Shown here: in pieces, positions 35,655 through 44,217 of the stretch | How positions within the stretch are numbered: position 1 is the stretch's first letter | How the letters are laid out: each line of letters starts with the position of its first letter | From: Clostridium sp. MCC353 | Lineage (GTDB): Bacteria; Bacillota; Clostridia; Lachnospirales; Lachnospiraceae | Direction of reading: 5' to 3' | Length of the DNA: 50,945 bases | Assembly (NCBI RefSeq): GCF_018785315.1 | Contig: NZ_WQPN01000062.1 | Span: 1 to 50,945 of the forward strand | Translations under genes and position numbers: made by a program | Notes under the pieces: generated by a model | The model's database searches: none | The model's input: only the letters and a program-made list of their open reading frames with translations | Told to the model about the DNA's origin: nothing

Positions 35655-37091
35655 TTACGCCTCCTTAACCGGTGAGGTGATAATATAAGTCCCTTCCTCA
35701 TCCATCAGAATTTCCGCAGGAGAAACGCCCAGTTCCCGGGCCAGGATCTCATGCACCCTGGGGCCGCAGAAACCGCCCTGGCACCTGCCCATTCCCGCGT
35801 TGCACCTTCTCTTTATGGCATCGATGGTGCGGGGCACAATGGGCCTGTGAATGGCTTCCACGATTTCCCCTTCCGTAACCGTCTCACAGCGGCAGATCAC
35901 TCTTCCATATAATGGGTTCTCCCGGATGATCTCAGCTCTCTGTTCATCGGTCAGTTCCCGGAATTTCACCCGTTTTCTCGTATCTATGTACTCTTCCTTT
36001 TTCACCATATCAAGGCCGCAGTGTTCCAGAATCCGCCTTCCCTCCCCGGCAATGGCCGGAGCGCTGGACAGTCCGGGACTTTTTATTCCCGCCAGATTGA
36101 TGAAATGGGGACATATTTCCGATTCCCCGATCACGAAATCCGGTATCTGGGTATTGGGCCGGACGCCTGCGTATTCATGGATGGCCTCTCTGAAATTGAT
36201 GGATGGAATGGAACGGTGTCCATGGTTTTTTAATTCCTCCAGCATAGGGGATACTGTGGCAACGCAGTCTCCGTCTTCCACCACATAGGAATCCGGGCCC
36301 ACGATCAGGTTTCCGTGCACCGTCGGCGCCACCAGAACCCCTTTAAAGCCGTATTCGTCAGGGCAGGGGAAGACTACGGAATTCATAATACCGCCCTGGC
36401 TTTTATCCAGCACATAATATTGTCCGCAGAAATTGGTCTGTTTTAAATCATGTCCTCCCACCAGTTCATACACCTGGGCCGAGAATCCGCCGCCCGCATT
36501 CATCACATATTTGGCTTCGTATGTGCCGGAAGCAGTTGTCACCCGGAAAATGCCGCCGGCTTTCTCAATTGCGGTCACTTCGCTGCAGAGCTTTACCTCC
36601 ACGCCGTTTCGCACCGCGGTTTCCGCCATGGCGATGGCGTATTCCCAGGGATTGATGATGGCCGATCCCGGAGCATACAGGGCCGCTTTGATATCGGGAT
36701 TCAGCGCCGGTTCAATGGAAAGCGCCTCTTCCCGGCTGATGATCCGCACGCCGGGCACCTCATTTGCCACTCCCCTTTCATAAAGGATTTCCAACTCCTT
36801 CATTTCCCGTTCATCAAAGGCGATGACAAAGGACGGCACATCCCGTCTCTCCACATCCAGCTTTTCGCAGATTTCCTTTGCCAGTTCAATCCCTTCCACG
36901 TTCAGCCTGGCCTCTAAACTTCCCACCGGGCAGTCAAAACCCGCGTGGAGAATGGCGCTGTTGGCCTTAGTCACCGCGTTGGCCACATCGTTGGAACGCT
37001 CGCAGACACAGACCGACAACTGGTATTTCGATAATTCATAGGCCATGGCCGCTCCTATGACGCCACAGCCGATAATCAGTACATCATACAT
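35655..37091 (-). CDS. FAD-dependent dehydrogenase with BFD-like [2Fe-2S] domain, GlpA-like
   Basis: 478 aa. DAO fold with N-terminal DVLIIGCGVIGAAMAYELSK for FAD. The C-terminal domain carries ICRCETVTEGEI and CNAGMGRCQGGFC, the four cysteines of a BFD-type [2Fe-2S] cluster. GlpA-like proteins oxidise glycerol 3-phosphate or related hydroxy or amino acids; here the substrate is open because the operon begins with an ABC importer of the NitT/TauT type. No glycerol kinase is nearby. It follows the ATPase gene by 13 bp, ATG after AGGAGGGAAGAGTCC. Confidence 0.9.
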   Translation of the reverse strand: MYDVLIIGCGVIGAAMAYELSKYQLSVCVCERSNDVANAVTKANSAILHAGFDCPVGSLEARLNVEGIELAKEICEKLDVERRDVPSFVIAFDEREMKELEILYERGVANEVPGVRIISREEALSIEPALNPDIKAALYAPGSAIINPWEYAIAMAETAVRNGVEVKLCSEVTAIEKAGGIFRVTTASGTYEAKYVMNAGGGFSAQVYELVGGHDLKQTNFCGQYYVLDKSQGGIMNSVVFPCPDEYGFKGVLVAPTVHGNLIVGPDSYVVEDGDCVATVSPMLEELKNHGHRSIPSINFREAIHEYAGVRPNTQIPDFVIGESEICPHFINLAGIKSPGLSSAPAIAGEGRRILEHCGLDMVKKEEYIDTRKRVKFRELTDEQRAEIIRENPLYGRVICRCETVTEGEIVEAIHRPIVPRTIDAIKRRCNAGMGRCQGGFCGPRVHEILARELGVSPAEILMDEEGTYIITSPVKEA

Positions 37092-37104
37092 GGACTCTTC
37101 CCTC

Positions 37105-37845
37105 CTACCACCATTTAATCTGGCTTGTCACATACTCACGTATTTTTATAAACTCGGGGCTGGTCACATCTCTTGGTCTGGGAAGATCTACCTTTAAATC
37201 CTCTTTGATCGTAGTGGGTTTGTTGCTGAGTATGAGAATCCGCTCGGCAAGGTAAACAGCCTCTTCTATATTATGGGTGATGAATAAAACCGTGCTTCCC
37301 AGCTCTTTCCACAGGCGCACCACCTCATCTTCCAGATAAAACCTCAATTTAATATCCATCTGCCCATAGGGTTCATCCATCAGGAGCAGATCCGGATTCA
37401 TGGCAAACGCCCTGCCGATAATAATTCTCTGCTCCGTGCTGACGGAGAGCTGATGAGGATAGGAATCCCTGAACTCCTGTAATCCCATCAGTTTTACAAT
37501 ATTTTCCACCCTGGTATTGATCTCTTCTTTTGGAAGTTTTTTCAGCTCTAAGCCGAATCTCAAATTCTGTTCCACCGTCTTCCACGGAATTGCCGACGGT
37601 TCCTGAAACACAAATGCGAGATTGTGTTTTTTCGGGTCGGCGGATTCCCCGTCAATCAAAAGATCCCCTTTGGACGGCATATAGATTCTGGTTAACAGGT
37701 TTAAAAATGTGGTTTTCCCACAGCCGGTAGGCCCTACAATACAAACAAATTCCCCTTTTTTGACCTTAAAGCTGATATCATTCAGCACATGCAGGTCTCC
37801 GAAATATTTGGTGAGATTATTTACTTCTACTTTATATTCGCTCAT
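37105..37845 (-). CDS. NitT/TauT-type ABC transporter ATPase, degenerate signature (NBD1)
   Basis: 246 aa. Walker A VGPTGCGKTT (residues 37-46), Q-loop FVFQEP, Walker B LLLMDEP (Asp157, Glu158) and the switch His191 in FITHNIEEA are intact. The ABC signature, normally LSGGQ, reads LSVST (133-137). This would weaken one of the two ATP sites of a dimer. The second ATPase of the cluster has the opposite defect, so the two probably form a heterodimer. The gene starts directly after leader-repeat copy 4. Confidence 0.9.
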   Translation of the reverse strand: MSEYKVEVNNLTKYFGDLHVLNDISFKVKKGEFVCIVGPTGCGKTTFLNLLTRIYMPSKGDLLIDGESADPKKHNLAFVFQEPSAIPWKTVEQNLRFGLELKKLPKEEINTRVENIVKLMGLQEFRDSYPHQLSVSTEQRIIIGRAFAMNPDLLLMDEPYGQMDIKLRFYLEDEVVRLWKELGSTVLFITHNIEEAVYLAERILILSNKPTTIKEDLKVDLPRPRDVTSPEFIKIREYVTSQIKWW

Positions 37846-37848
37846 TCT

Positions 37849-38009
37849 ATTCCTCCATGCCGGAGCGGCTTTTTGCGCAAATATTGCTAACGCAAATTTT
37901 GCGCTGCGTAGGCACGCGCTGAGAATTTCAGATTCTCAGCTGCGATTCAAATTTGTGGTTCCGGCACAAATTCGGGTATGAAAAATAAGCCTTCAGGATT
38001 ATTTTTCAC
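37849..38009 (-). repeat. 5'-leader repeat element, copy 4
   Basis: Two 15-bp units, the shortest tandem zone among the four copies. It retains the distal GTGAAAAATAA-type hairpin, the CAAATTTGTG hairpin and the GCTGAGAA/TTCTCAGC hairpin, and ends at GGAGGAATAGA before the NBD1 start. The loop complementarity to the anti-loop is 6 of 7. It splits the ABC operon between the two ATPase genes. Confidence 0.85.
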
Positions 38010-38083
38010 GCTGCCTCTCCCTGCCCTCTCATTTTTTTCTGGCCGAAGCCATTTCCCGGTATCAAACCTTCCGTATTCCTTCT

Positions 38084-38851
38084 TTATAACGCCAGATCGG
38101 TATTGTCGCTGATGACTTTTCTCAAATGAAGGAATTGGGGATCGGTCGTATTGCGGGGGCGGGGCAGATCAATATCATAAATCTCTTTCACGTGTGCCGG
38201 GCAGTTGCTCAGTAAAACAATCCGGTCCGCCAGATACAAAGCTTCTTCTATATTATTGGTGACAAAGATAACCGTTCTTTTTTCCGCCTCCCAGACCCTC
38301 AGGATTTCATCCTGCATGGCGTATCTGGTCTGGGCGTCCAACTGGCCGAAGGGTTCGTCCATCAACAGAATTTCCGGGTTATTGGTATAGGCCCGGGCAA
38401 TCCCCACCCTCTGTTTCATGCCGCCGGACAACTGGCTGGGATAACTTTTTTCAAATCCCTGAAGCCCCACCAGGTCAATATATTTCTGTGCTGCCTGACG
38501 CCTCTCTTTTTTAGGCACCTTTTTTACCTTTAAGCCGAATTCCACATTTTCCATAACCGTTTTCCACGGCATCAGGGCCAGTTTCTGGAACACCATGCCG
38601 ATCCGCTCATCACTGCCCTTTATGACTTCGCCGTCCAGGGAAATCCTGCCGTCCACCGGACGTTCCAGCCCGGCTATCATATTCAGGATTACGGATTTCC
38701 CACACCGCCCGGGGCCTAACACCACCAGAAATTCCTGGTCGTAAACTTCCAGCGACACATCCGTCACCGCGTCAAACACCTGATCCTTAACGATATATCC
38801 CTGAGAAATGTGTTCCAGTTTTAATTTGATTTTCTTACTGTCCATGGACAT
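38084..38851 (-). CDS. NitT/TauT-type ABC transporter ATPase lacking the switch histidine (NBD2)
   Basis: 255 aa from the ATG after AAAGGATGGT; the longer open frame overlaps the permease. Walker [10 protein letters not shown] (45-53), signature LSGGM (141-145) and Walker B LLMDEP (Asp165, Glu166) are intact, but the switch histidine is Asn199 (FVTNNIEEA). The reading frame is clear over this codon (AAT AAT). Paired with NBD1 this gives one complete and one doubly degenerate ATP site. It overlaps the upstream permease gene by 31 bp. Confidence 0.9.
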   Translation of the reverse strand: MSMDSKKIKLKLEHISQGYIVKDQVFDAVTDVSLEVYDQEFLVVLGPGRCGKSVILNMIAGLERPVDGRISLDGEVIKGSDERIGMVFQKLALMPWKTVMENVEFGLKVKKVPKKERRQAAQKYIDLVGLQGFEKSYPSQLSGGMKQRVGIARAYTNNPEILLMDEPFGQLDAQTRYAMQDEILRVWEAEKRTVIFVTNNIEEALYLADRIVLLSNCPAHVKEIYDIDLPRPRNTTDPQFLHLRKVISDNTDLAL

Positions 38852-39648
38852 ACCATCCTTTCCAAGAATTGTGTGACGATGGCCAAAAGCGCCCCTACCA
38901 GCCCTATGCAGACCATGGAAAGGAGGCATAAAGCGTAGTCACCGGAATCCATGCCCCTGGTGATGAGGAAGCCGATCCCCGATTTTCCACCCAGCATTTC
39001 AGCGGCCAGAACCACCATCCAGCCTGCGGACGTGGATGTCCTGACGCCTGCAAATATGGCGTCCAGGGCCGATGGAATCCCGATTTCAAACAGCATCTGC
39101 CATTTGTCCGCATTAAAAATAGTCCCCACATCCAAATACATTTTATGTACGTTGGCAATTCCTGCCTGGGTATTTACCACAACGGGCATCAACGCCCCTA
39201 TAAAAACGATCAGCACCTTGGGAAATTCCCCGGTTCCAAACCACATGGTAACTAAAGGAACCCAGGCCAACGGCGGCACCGAACGGAAGGCGGTAAAAAT
39301 CGGCCCCAGAAGGGCGCATGCCTTTTTATTCCACCCGATCAGCACTCCAAAAGATATGCCCAATGACCATGCGAAAAACAACGCGATGAATACCCGTTTT
39401 AAACTGGCCCAAATGTGCTGATAAAGATTTAATTTTTTAATCGGTTTTTCCATCAAAAGCAGGTATCTGTCCCAAATTGCCCCCGGTGACGGGAAATTGC
39501 TGTTTTGGGCCGAAGACGCCGCAAACCAGAAAAGCACCAGCAGCACAACAGATATGACAGGAAGTACCAGATAAATCCGCTTACGGATCTGTTCTTTTTT
39601 CTCCGCTTCACTTTGTACGATATTCGTTTGCTTTTTTATTTTTTCCAT
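38821..39648 (-). CDS. NitT/TauT-type ABC transporter permease 1
   Basis: 275 aa, about six membrane helices. The coupling EAA-like loop lies around [20 protein letters not shown] (about residues 183-202), with the conserved Gly-Ile-Pro segment. [12 protein letters not shown] is typical of this class (sulfonate, nitrate, bicarbonate, pyrimidine-precursor importers). It overlaps the downstream ATPase gene by 31 bp and the upstream permease gene by 13 bp, so all are co-translated. Its distinct sequence from permease 2 points to a heterodimeric membrane part. Confidence 0.92.
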   Translation of the reverse strand: MEKIKKQTNIVQSEAEKKEQIRKRIYLVLPVISVVLLVLFWFAASSAQNSNFPSPGAIWDRYLLLMEKPIKKLNLYQHIWASLKRVFIALFFAWSLGISFGVLIGWNKKACALLGPIFTAFRSVPPLAWVPLVTMWFGTGEFPKVLIVFIGALMPVVVNTQAGIANVHKMYLDVGTIFNADKWQMLFEIGIPSALDAIFAGVRTSTSAGWMVVLAAEMLGGKSGIGFLITRGMDSGDYALCLLSMVCIGLVGALLAIVTQFLERMVCPWTVRKSN

Positions 39649-40478
39649 CCCAACACCCTCTTTTCCACAGCGCCTAAAACAGAAGTGAACAGCACGCCGA
39701 TCATTCCGATGACCACAATTCCCAGGATGATGATGTCCGCTCTTGCGAACTGGCGGCCCTGCAGGATCATATAGCCCAGACCGGCGCTGGCCGCCAGCAT
39801 CTCGGCCGCCACCAGAGTCGCCCAGGCATTGCCCAGGGCCACGCGGACGCCTGCAAATGTCATGGTCATGGAAGACGGAATCCCGATCTTATAGAAAATC
39901 GTAAAATTGGAAGCCCCGCAGGTCTTCGCCACGTTGATTAATACCTGGCTGGTCTGTTTTATCCCCGTATAGGAATTGATCACACAGGGCACAAATGCGG
40001 AGAAAAACACGATAAATGCTTTAGCCTTCAAGCCGATTCCCATCCAGATAATCGTGAGAGGAATCCAGGATACCGGCGGAATGGGGCGCAGGATTTCAAA
40101 AACCGGACGCATGAACTGGTCAAATGCCCGAAACCATCCCATGAACAGCCCCAGGGGGATTCCGATGATGAGAGCCAGGAAAAATCCGGTCAGCGCCACC
40201 TGAAGGCTGGCTAAAATATGAATGCCCAGCACCGCTCCGTCAGGGTTTGGGTCTGTCATTTTTACGGCAAACAGTTTGACAACCTCCGTCGGCATGGGCA
40301 CATACCGGCTGGGCAGCCATCCGGCCAAAACCGCGCACTGCCAAAGGATCAGGAAACCCAGAATACCTATGACCGACAGCATGGTCAGTTGGTATTCGCT
40401 TTTTTTCTTCTGGCTTTTGACCAGATTCACCCTCTCTTCATTCGACAGTTTTTTAAAAGCTTCTTTGCTGTCTTTCAT
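39636..40478 (-). CDS. NitT/TauT-type ABC transporter permease 2
   Basis: 280 aa, about six membrane helices. LRPIPPVSWIPLTIIWMGIG and the EAA-like loop in CGASNFTIFYKIGIPSS identify the family. It is preceded by AGAGGAGGTATATC and lies 66 bp after the solute-binding-protein gene, with an intercistronic hairpin between. It belongs with permease 1 and two ATPases in one importer of a small, probably anionic compound; substrate unknown. Confidence 0.92.
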   Translation of the reverse strand: MKDSKEAFKKLSNEERVNLVKSQKKKSEYQLTMLSVIGILGFLILWQCAVLAGWLPSRYVPMPTEVVKLFAVKMTDPNPDGAVLGIHILASLQVALTGFFLALIIGIPLGLFMGWFRAFDQFMRPVFEILRPIPPVSWIPLTIIWMGIGLKAKAFIVFFSAFVPCVINSYTGIKQTSQVLINVAKTCGASNFTIFYKIGIPSSMTMTFAGVRVALGNAWATLVAAEMLAASAGLGYMILQGRQFARADIIILGIVVIGMIGVLFTSVLGAVEKRVLGWKK

Positions 40479-40499
40479 GATATACCTCCTCTAAGTTGG

Positions 40500-40532
40500 A
40501 GAGGGTGCTTCAATTATCTTTCAGCACCCTCT
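40500..40532 (-). promoter_or_regulatory. Intercistronic hairpin after the solute-binding-protein gene
   Basis: AGAGGGTGCT (40500-40509) and its exact complement (40523-40532) form a 10-bp stem between the stop of the binding protein and the ribosome binding site of permease 2, without a T-run. Such hairpins commonly protect the upstream message so that binding protein exceeds permease. Confidence 0.6.
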
Positions 40533-40544
40533 GGTCATTATCAT

Positions 40545-41768
40545 TTATTTTATATATCCGAGGGATTTTAAGGTCTCCCCGCATGCCTTTGCGACGGATG
40601 GATCAACTAAATTTTCGCTTAATATCTTTACCCGGTCCTCGTCCGTATAGCTGCCCATTGTAATGAAGAAATCCAGTGTTTCAAACAGGTCATTTTCCGC
40701 CATCAGGAGTTTGCGGTCCGCTTTGCCTTCCACATCGTCTTCTTCCGTAACCATTACCTTAACCGCATCTTCTACAGACGGGCAGGCATAAATATCCATG
40801 GATCTCTTGCATATGCTCTCGTCTGCTTCCACGCCTTCCTCCTCGCAGGATTCCACGTAGAGTTCAACGGCTTTCTTCATATTTTCATCGCTTTCCTGAC
40901 ACCACTGCCAGGTGAGATAATACATCATCCAGGCTGCCTGAATGGCTTCCGGTTTGCTTTCCAATGATTCCGGCGTGGCGCAGAGGCCGCATGCGGAATT
41001 GATTCCGATCTGCTTTCCGTCCGTAATTCTCACAAACCCTGAGTCCTCGGCGTTATATGCCACAGCATTCCATACGCAGAGCGCATCGCCTTCTCCTGCT
41101 TTAAATGCCGTCAGACCTGACGTCACGTCCATGTTGGTGATGGTCACATCGTCTGCCGATGCGCCGATGCTGTCTAAAAATCTCAGGAACATCAAATGAA
41201 GGTTGGTTCCGGTAGGAAGGATGATGTGTTTTCCCTTCCAGGTTTCCGGATTCTTGGGATCGCTGACAATATCTGTATCCGGTCTGGCAAACACGGCCAG
41301 ATTATACTCATAATCACACACGCCGATCATGCGGATGTCGTAGTTTTTCATGCCGTTGAGCACGCCCGGACCTCCTACATCGCAGATATCCCATCCCGAA
41401 CTGGCTTCCATCATGGCAGGCCCGTTAATAAAGGATTCGTATTCAATGTCGATGTTCAGCTCATCAAAGAATCCCATCTGATCCGCAATATAGAACGGCA
41501 TGGAATGGCAGGAGCCGGAGAAAAATCCGATTGTCACCGTAGTTCTCTCATCCAGCGGCTTTAATCCAAAGGTGGTTCCATTTCCGCTTGCCGCCGTGCT
41601 TTCCGCTGCGCTTTCGCCTGCGGGTTCCTTCGCGGCTTCCGATGCGGGGGCAGCCGCAGTGGTCTTCTCCTCCGGTGCGCTCGACGTTTTCGTTCCTGAA
41701 CCGGAACAGCCTGCCAGCATTCCTCCTGTCAGTGTAAGGGCTAAAATCCAAGCTAATGTTTTTTTCAT
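40545..41768 (-). CDS. NitT/TauT-type ABC transporter substrate-binding lipoprotein
   Basis: 407 aa. Signal peptide with lipobox LAGC (Cys21), then a Ser/Ala/Glu-rich linker of about 45 residues. The mature domain (TVTIGFFSGSCHSMPFYIAD onwards) belongs to the NMT1/SsuA-like fold. It binds the substrate outside the membrane and delivers it to the two permeases. A C-terminal acidic part is longer than in many homologues. First gene of the operon; ATG after AAGGGGAATATGCATT. It is divergent from a LacI regulator. Confidence 0.92.
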   Translation of the reverse strand: MKKTLAWILALTLTGGMLAGCSGSGTKTSSAPEEKTTAAAPASEAAKEPAGESAAESTAASGNGTTFGLKPLDERTTVTIGFFSGSCHSMPFYIADQMGFFDELNIDIEYESFINGPAMMEASSGWDICDVGGPGVLNGMKNYDIRMIGVCDYEYNLAVFARPDTDIVSDPKNPETWKGKHIILPTGTNLHLMFLRFLDSIGASADDVTITNMDVTSGLTAFKAGEGDALCVWNAVAYNAEDSGFVRITDGKQIGINSACGLCATPESLESKPEAIQAAWMMYYLTWQWCQESDENMKKAVELYVESCEEEGVEADESICKRSMDIYACPSVEDAVKVMVTEEDDVEGKADRKLLMAENDLFETLDFFITMGSYTDEDRVKILSENLVDPSVAKACGETLKSLGYIK

Positions 41769-41824
41769 AATGCATATTCCCCTTCCTTAAATAGATTCTG
41801 ACAAATACAGAAACTCTTTAATTG

Positions 41825-41867
41825 TTTTTGCGTTGTTTTCCATTATTTTTGCGTTACTTTTTGCGTC
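41825..41867. promoter_or_regulatory. Three direct repeats TTTTTGCGT upstream of the importer operon
   Basis: Copies start at 41825, 41846 and 41858 (21 and 12 bp apart), 57-99 bp upstream of the binding-protein start. A minus-strand TATAAT lies at 41909-41914. They could be an operator; the regulator is unknown. No gene is present in 41769-42234. Confidence 0.4.
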
Positions 41868-42040
41868 CATTCTGGATAGGTTTTATTGATTTTCTAAAAG
41901 CGCGCAAAATTATAGGCAGTTTATCCAATTAAATGTTTCTTTTACGCTCGTATTTGTGCATTTTGTCACCTGCATGTTTAGAATATCATCGTTTTTTTAT
42001 TTTTTCAAGAACCCTCTTTCTGATTTATGCACTTTTTTTA

Positions 42041-42054
42041 AGAAAACGTTTGAT
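42041..42054. promoter_or_regulatory. Candidate LacI-family operator
   Basis: AGAAAACGTTTGAT has the AAACGTTT palindromic centre preferred by LacI/CcpA-family repressors and lies between the LacI gene and the importer operon. Confidence 0.4.
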
Positions 42055-42183
42055 CCTGTTTCATTTCCACAGTTTTCTTCATTTTTTTGTGCATTTTAAC
42101 GGTTATTCTGGAATTTAATAGTTATTTTTTTGACAATTGCGCTGTATTTCACATTATTTCCGTCTATTTTTGCCGTTTTTTTC

Positions 42184-42211
42184 TTGTTATAAAGAAAATT
42201 TGCGTTATAAT
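42184..42211 (+). promoter_or_regulatory. Sigma-A-like promoter of the lacI-type gene
   Basis: TTGTTA (42184-42189) and TATAAT (42206-42211) are 16 bp apart, followed by TAGGAGGAATGTAA and ATG. Confidence 0.65.
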
Positions 42212-42234
42212 AGGATTAAATAGGAGGAATGTAA

Positions 42235-43296
42235 ATGACTGTTCGATTAAAGGATATCGCAAATGAAGCCGGTGTTTCCATCTCCACTGTCTCCCGGGTC
42301 TTAAACGATCCCAGCACCACAGCAGCCCGTCAGGATCTTCAGGAAAAGATATGGGAAATCGTCAGAAGAACCGGCTATTCTCCCAACCGCCAGGCTCAGT
42401 CGCTAAAAAACGGCACCAGGGAGCAGGAACTCACAGTGAAAAAACCGGTTTACTGCCTGATCGCATGTTCAGCGGAAGAAGTGAAAGACGATACGTTCTA
42501 TACCCAGATTCTGTCCGCCATTGAACGGGAGGCATATAATAACAACTATGCCCTGGCTTATACTTTTTTTGCCCGGGACTTGGAAAATCCGGCCACCGTC
42601 CGGCAGTTTCAGGAAAACCCGAAAGACAATCTGATCGTGATCGGACGTTTCAAGCCAGCAATCATGAAAATTCTGAGCAAGGGATTTAAAAGAATTGTCT
42701 ATACCGGCCTCAATGAATTGGAAATCAATTGTGATCAGGTTCTCTGCGACGGGTACAAAGGCATTATGGAAGCGGTTCAATACTTTTATGATCTGGGTCA
42801 CAGGCGGATCGGACTGATCGGCAATCAGGCCAACCGGGAAGCCCGGTGCCGGGGATATTTCAGCCGGATGAAGGAATTGGGACTGACGGTGGAGCCCTGC
42901 AACCTGGCCCCTGATACCACCCTTTCCCTGGAAGGCGGCCAGCAGGGCATGATGCAGCTGATCCGGCAGAATTTTAATGCCACTGCCATCATCTGCGCCA
43001 ATGATATGGTTGCCATGGGCGTTCTCCATACCTGTAAAAAGCAGGGAATCCGCGTACCGGAAGACTTGTCTGTAATGGGCATGAACGACATGGAAACCGT
43101 CCAGTATATCAGCCCCATGCTTACCACCGTCCACGTTCCCATGGATGAGATGGGCAGGGTGGCCATGCGTGTGCTGATCGACCGGGCGGAAGGAGGACAT
43201 ACCCTGCCCCAGAGGGTCTTTCTGCCGTTTTATATTGCGAAAAGGGAGAGCACGGCCGGAATAGCTGGGAAAGGCCGGGCGGCGGATCACGAGTAA
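42235..43296 (+). CDS. LacI family transcriptional regulator
   Basis: 353 aa. The N-terminal helix-turn-helix and hinge are classic (VRLKDIANEAGVSISTVSRV, then LNDPSTTAARQ), followed by a sugar-binding-protein-like sensor domain with LIGNQANREARCRGYF and a C-terminal dimer region. It is divergent from the ABC importer operon, the most likely target. The effector cannot be inferred; LacI sensors usually bind sugars or similar small molecules. Confidence 0.93.
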   Translation: MTVRLKDIANEAGVSISTVSRVLNDPSTTAARQDLQEKIWEIVRRTGYSPNRQAQSLKNGTREQELTVKKPVYCLIACSAEEVKDDTFYTQILSAIEREAYNNNYALAYTFFARDLENPATVRQFQENPKDNLIVIGRFKPAIMKILSKGFKRIVYTGLNELEINCDQVLCDGYKGIMEAVQYFYDLGHRRIGLIGNQANREARCRGYFSRMKELGLTVEPCNLAPDTTLSLEGGQQGMMQLIRQNFNATAIICANDMVAMGVLHTCKKQGIRVPEDLSVMGMNDMETVQYISPMLTTVHVPMDEMGRVAMRVLIDRAEGGHTLPQRVFLPFYIAKRESTAGIAGKGRAADHE

Positions 43297-43469
43297 CCGG
43301 TTGGTTTTCGGCTGCATATCGATTGAATCCTGGCTGCATTTACCTCATTTTCCACAGTACCCACCATGGTTCGGTTCAACGCTGTAAGAAAGTTGAGGTT
43401 TTAAAATCCGGATATTTCTGATAGAATAGCGTCAGTTAGAATCTTATTTTGCCGAGGGATGTGATTGAT

Positions 43470-44123
43470 ATGAAATTAGAAAAGATGGACGCATTTTTTG
43501 ACAGCCGCCTGGATATTTACGAAGACCATCAGCTTAACTGCATTGAATCCGCCAAAGAATTTTACCCCTATACGGCCTCGCTGCTGCCGGTAACGCCGGG
43601 ATGCCGGGTGCTGGATTTAGGCTGCGGGACCGGGCTGGAACTGGACGAATACTTTAAGCGCAATCCGGGCGCCCGGGTGACCGGGATCGATCTGGCCTGC
43701 GGAATGCTGAAAACCCTGAGGGCTAAATTTCCGGATAAGAACCTGAATCTCATTCAAGGTTCCTATTTTGATGTGCCTTTTGGAGAGCAGGTATTCGATG
43801 CCGCCGTGTCGGCAGAATCCCTTCACCATTTTACAGCAGAACAGAAAATACCGCTCTATACCAAATTATGCCGTTCTTTAAAAGACAGCGGGTACTTTAT
43901 TCTGACGGATTATCTGGTGGAAAGGGAGGAGGAAGAAGCGCTGTATTTCAGGGAATTGGCCCGTTTAAAAAAAGATAACGGGATATGTGACAGCGGTTTC
44001 TATCATTATGATACGCCATTGACAAGAAAACATGAAATTGAGGCGCTGCTGGCCGGTGGATTTTCAAAAGTTGAGGTGATCGGGAAGTGGCAGAACACTT
44101 ATGTGTTGAAAGCTGACAAATAG
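43470..44123 (+). CDS. Class I SAM-dependent methyltransferase
   Basis: 217 aa. Motif I is CRVLDLGCGTGLELDEYF, followed by VTGIDLACGMLKTL and a post-I/II region with AVSAESLHHF. It transfers methyl from S-adenosylmethionine to a small molecule or protein not identifiable here. The ATG after GAGGGATGTGATTGAT is chosen; a TTG seven codons earlier has no ribosome binding site. It is transcribed alone. Confidence 0.88.
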   Translation: MKLEKMDAFFDSRLDIYEDHQLNCIESAKEFYPYTASLLPVTPGCRVLDLGCGTGLELDEYFKRNPGARVTGIDLACGMLKTLRAKFPDKNLNLIQGSYFDVPFGEQVFDAAVSAESLHHFTAEQKIPLYTKLCRSLKDSGYFILTDYLVEREEEEALYFRELARLKKDNGICDSGFYHYDTPLTRKHEIEALLAGGFSKVEVIGKWQNTYVLKADK

Positions 44124-44217
44124 GACCGTCTCTCATAATACTTTCTATTATTTAATTCACTAAGCAGGCTTCGCTAAGCTGCTGCATTTCACTGCCCTAC
44201 TTCCTGCATATTTTAAT

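Noticed and set aside
34391-37091. Calling the flavoproteins glycerol-3-phosphate dehydrogenase GlpA/GlpB
   Set aside because: Similarity is at family level only, and no glycerol kinase or facilitator is present; the importer suggests another substrate.
42469-43317. 282-codon minus-strand open frame
   Set aside because: Antisense shadow of the LacI-type gene.
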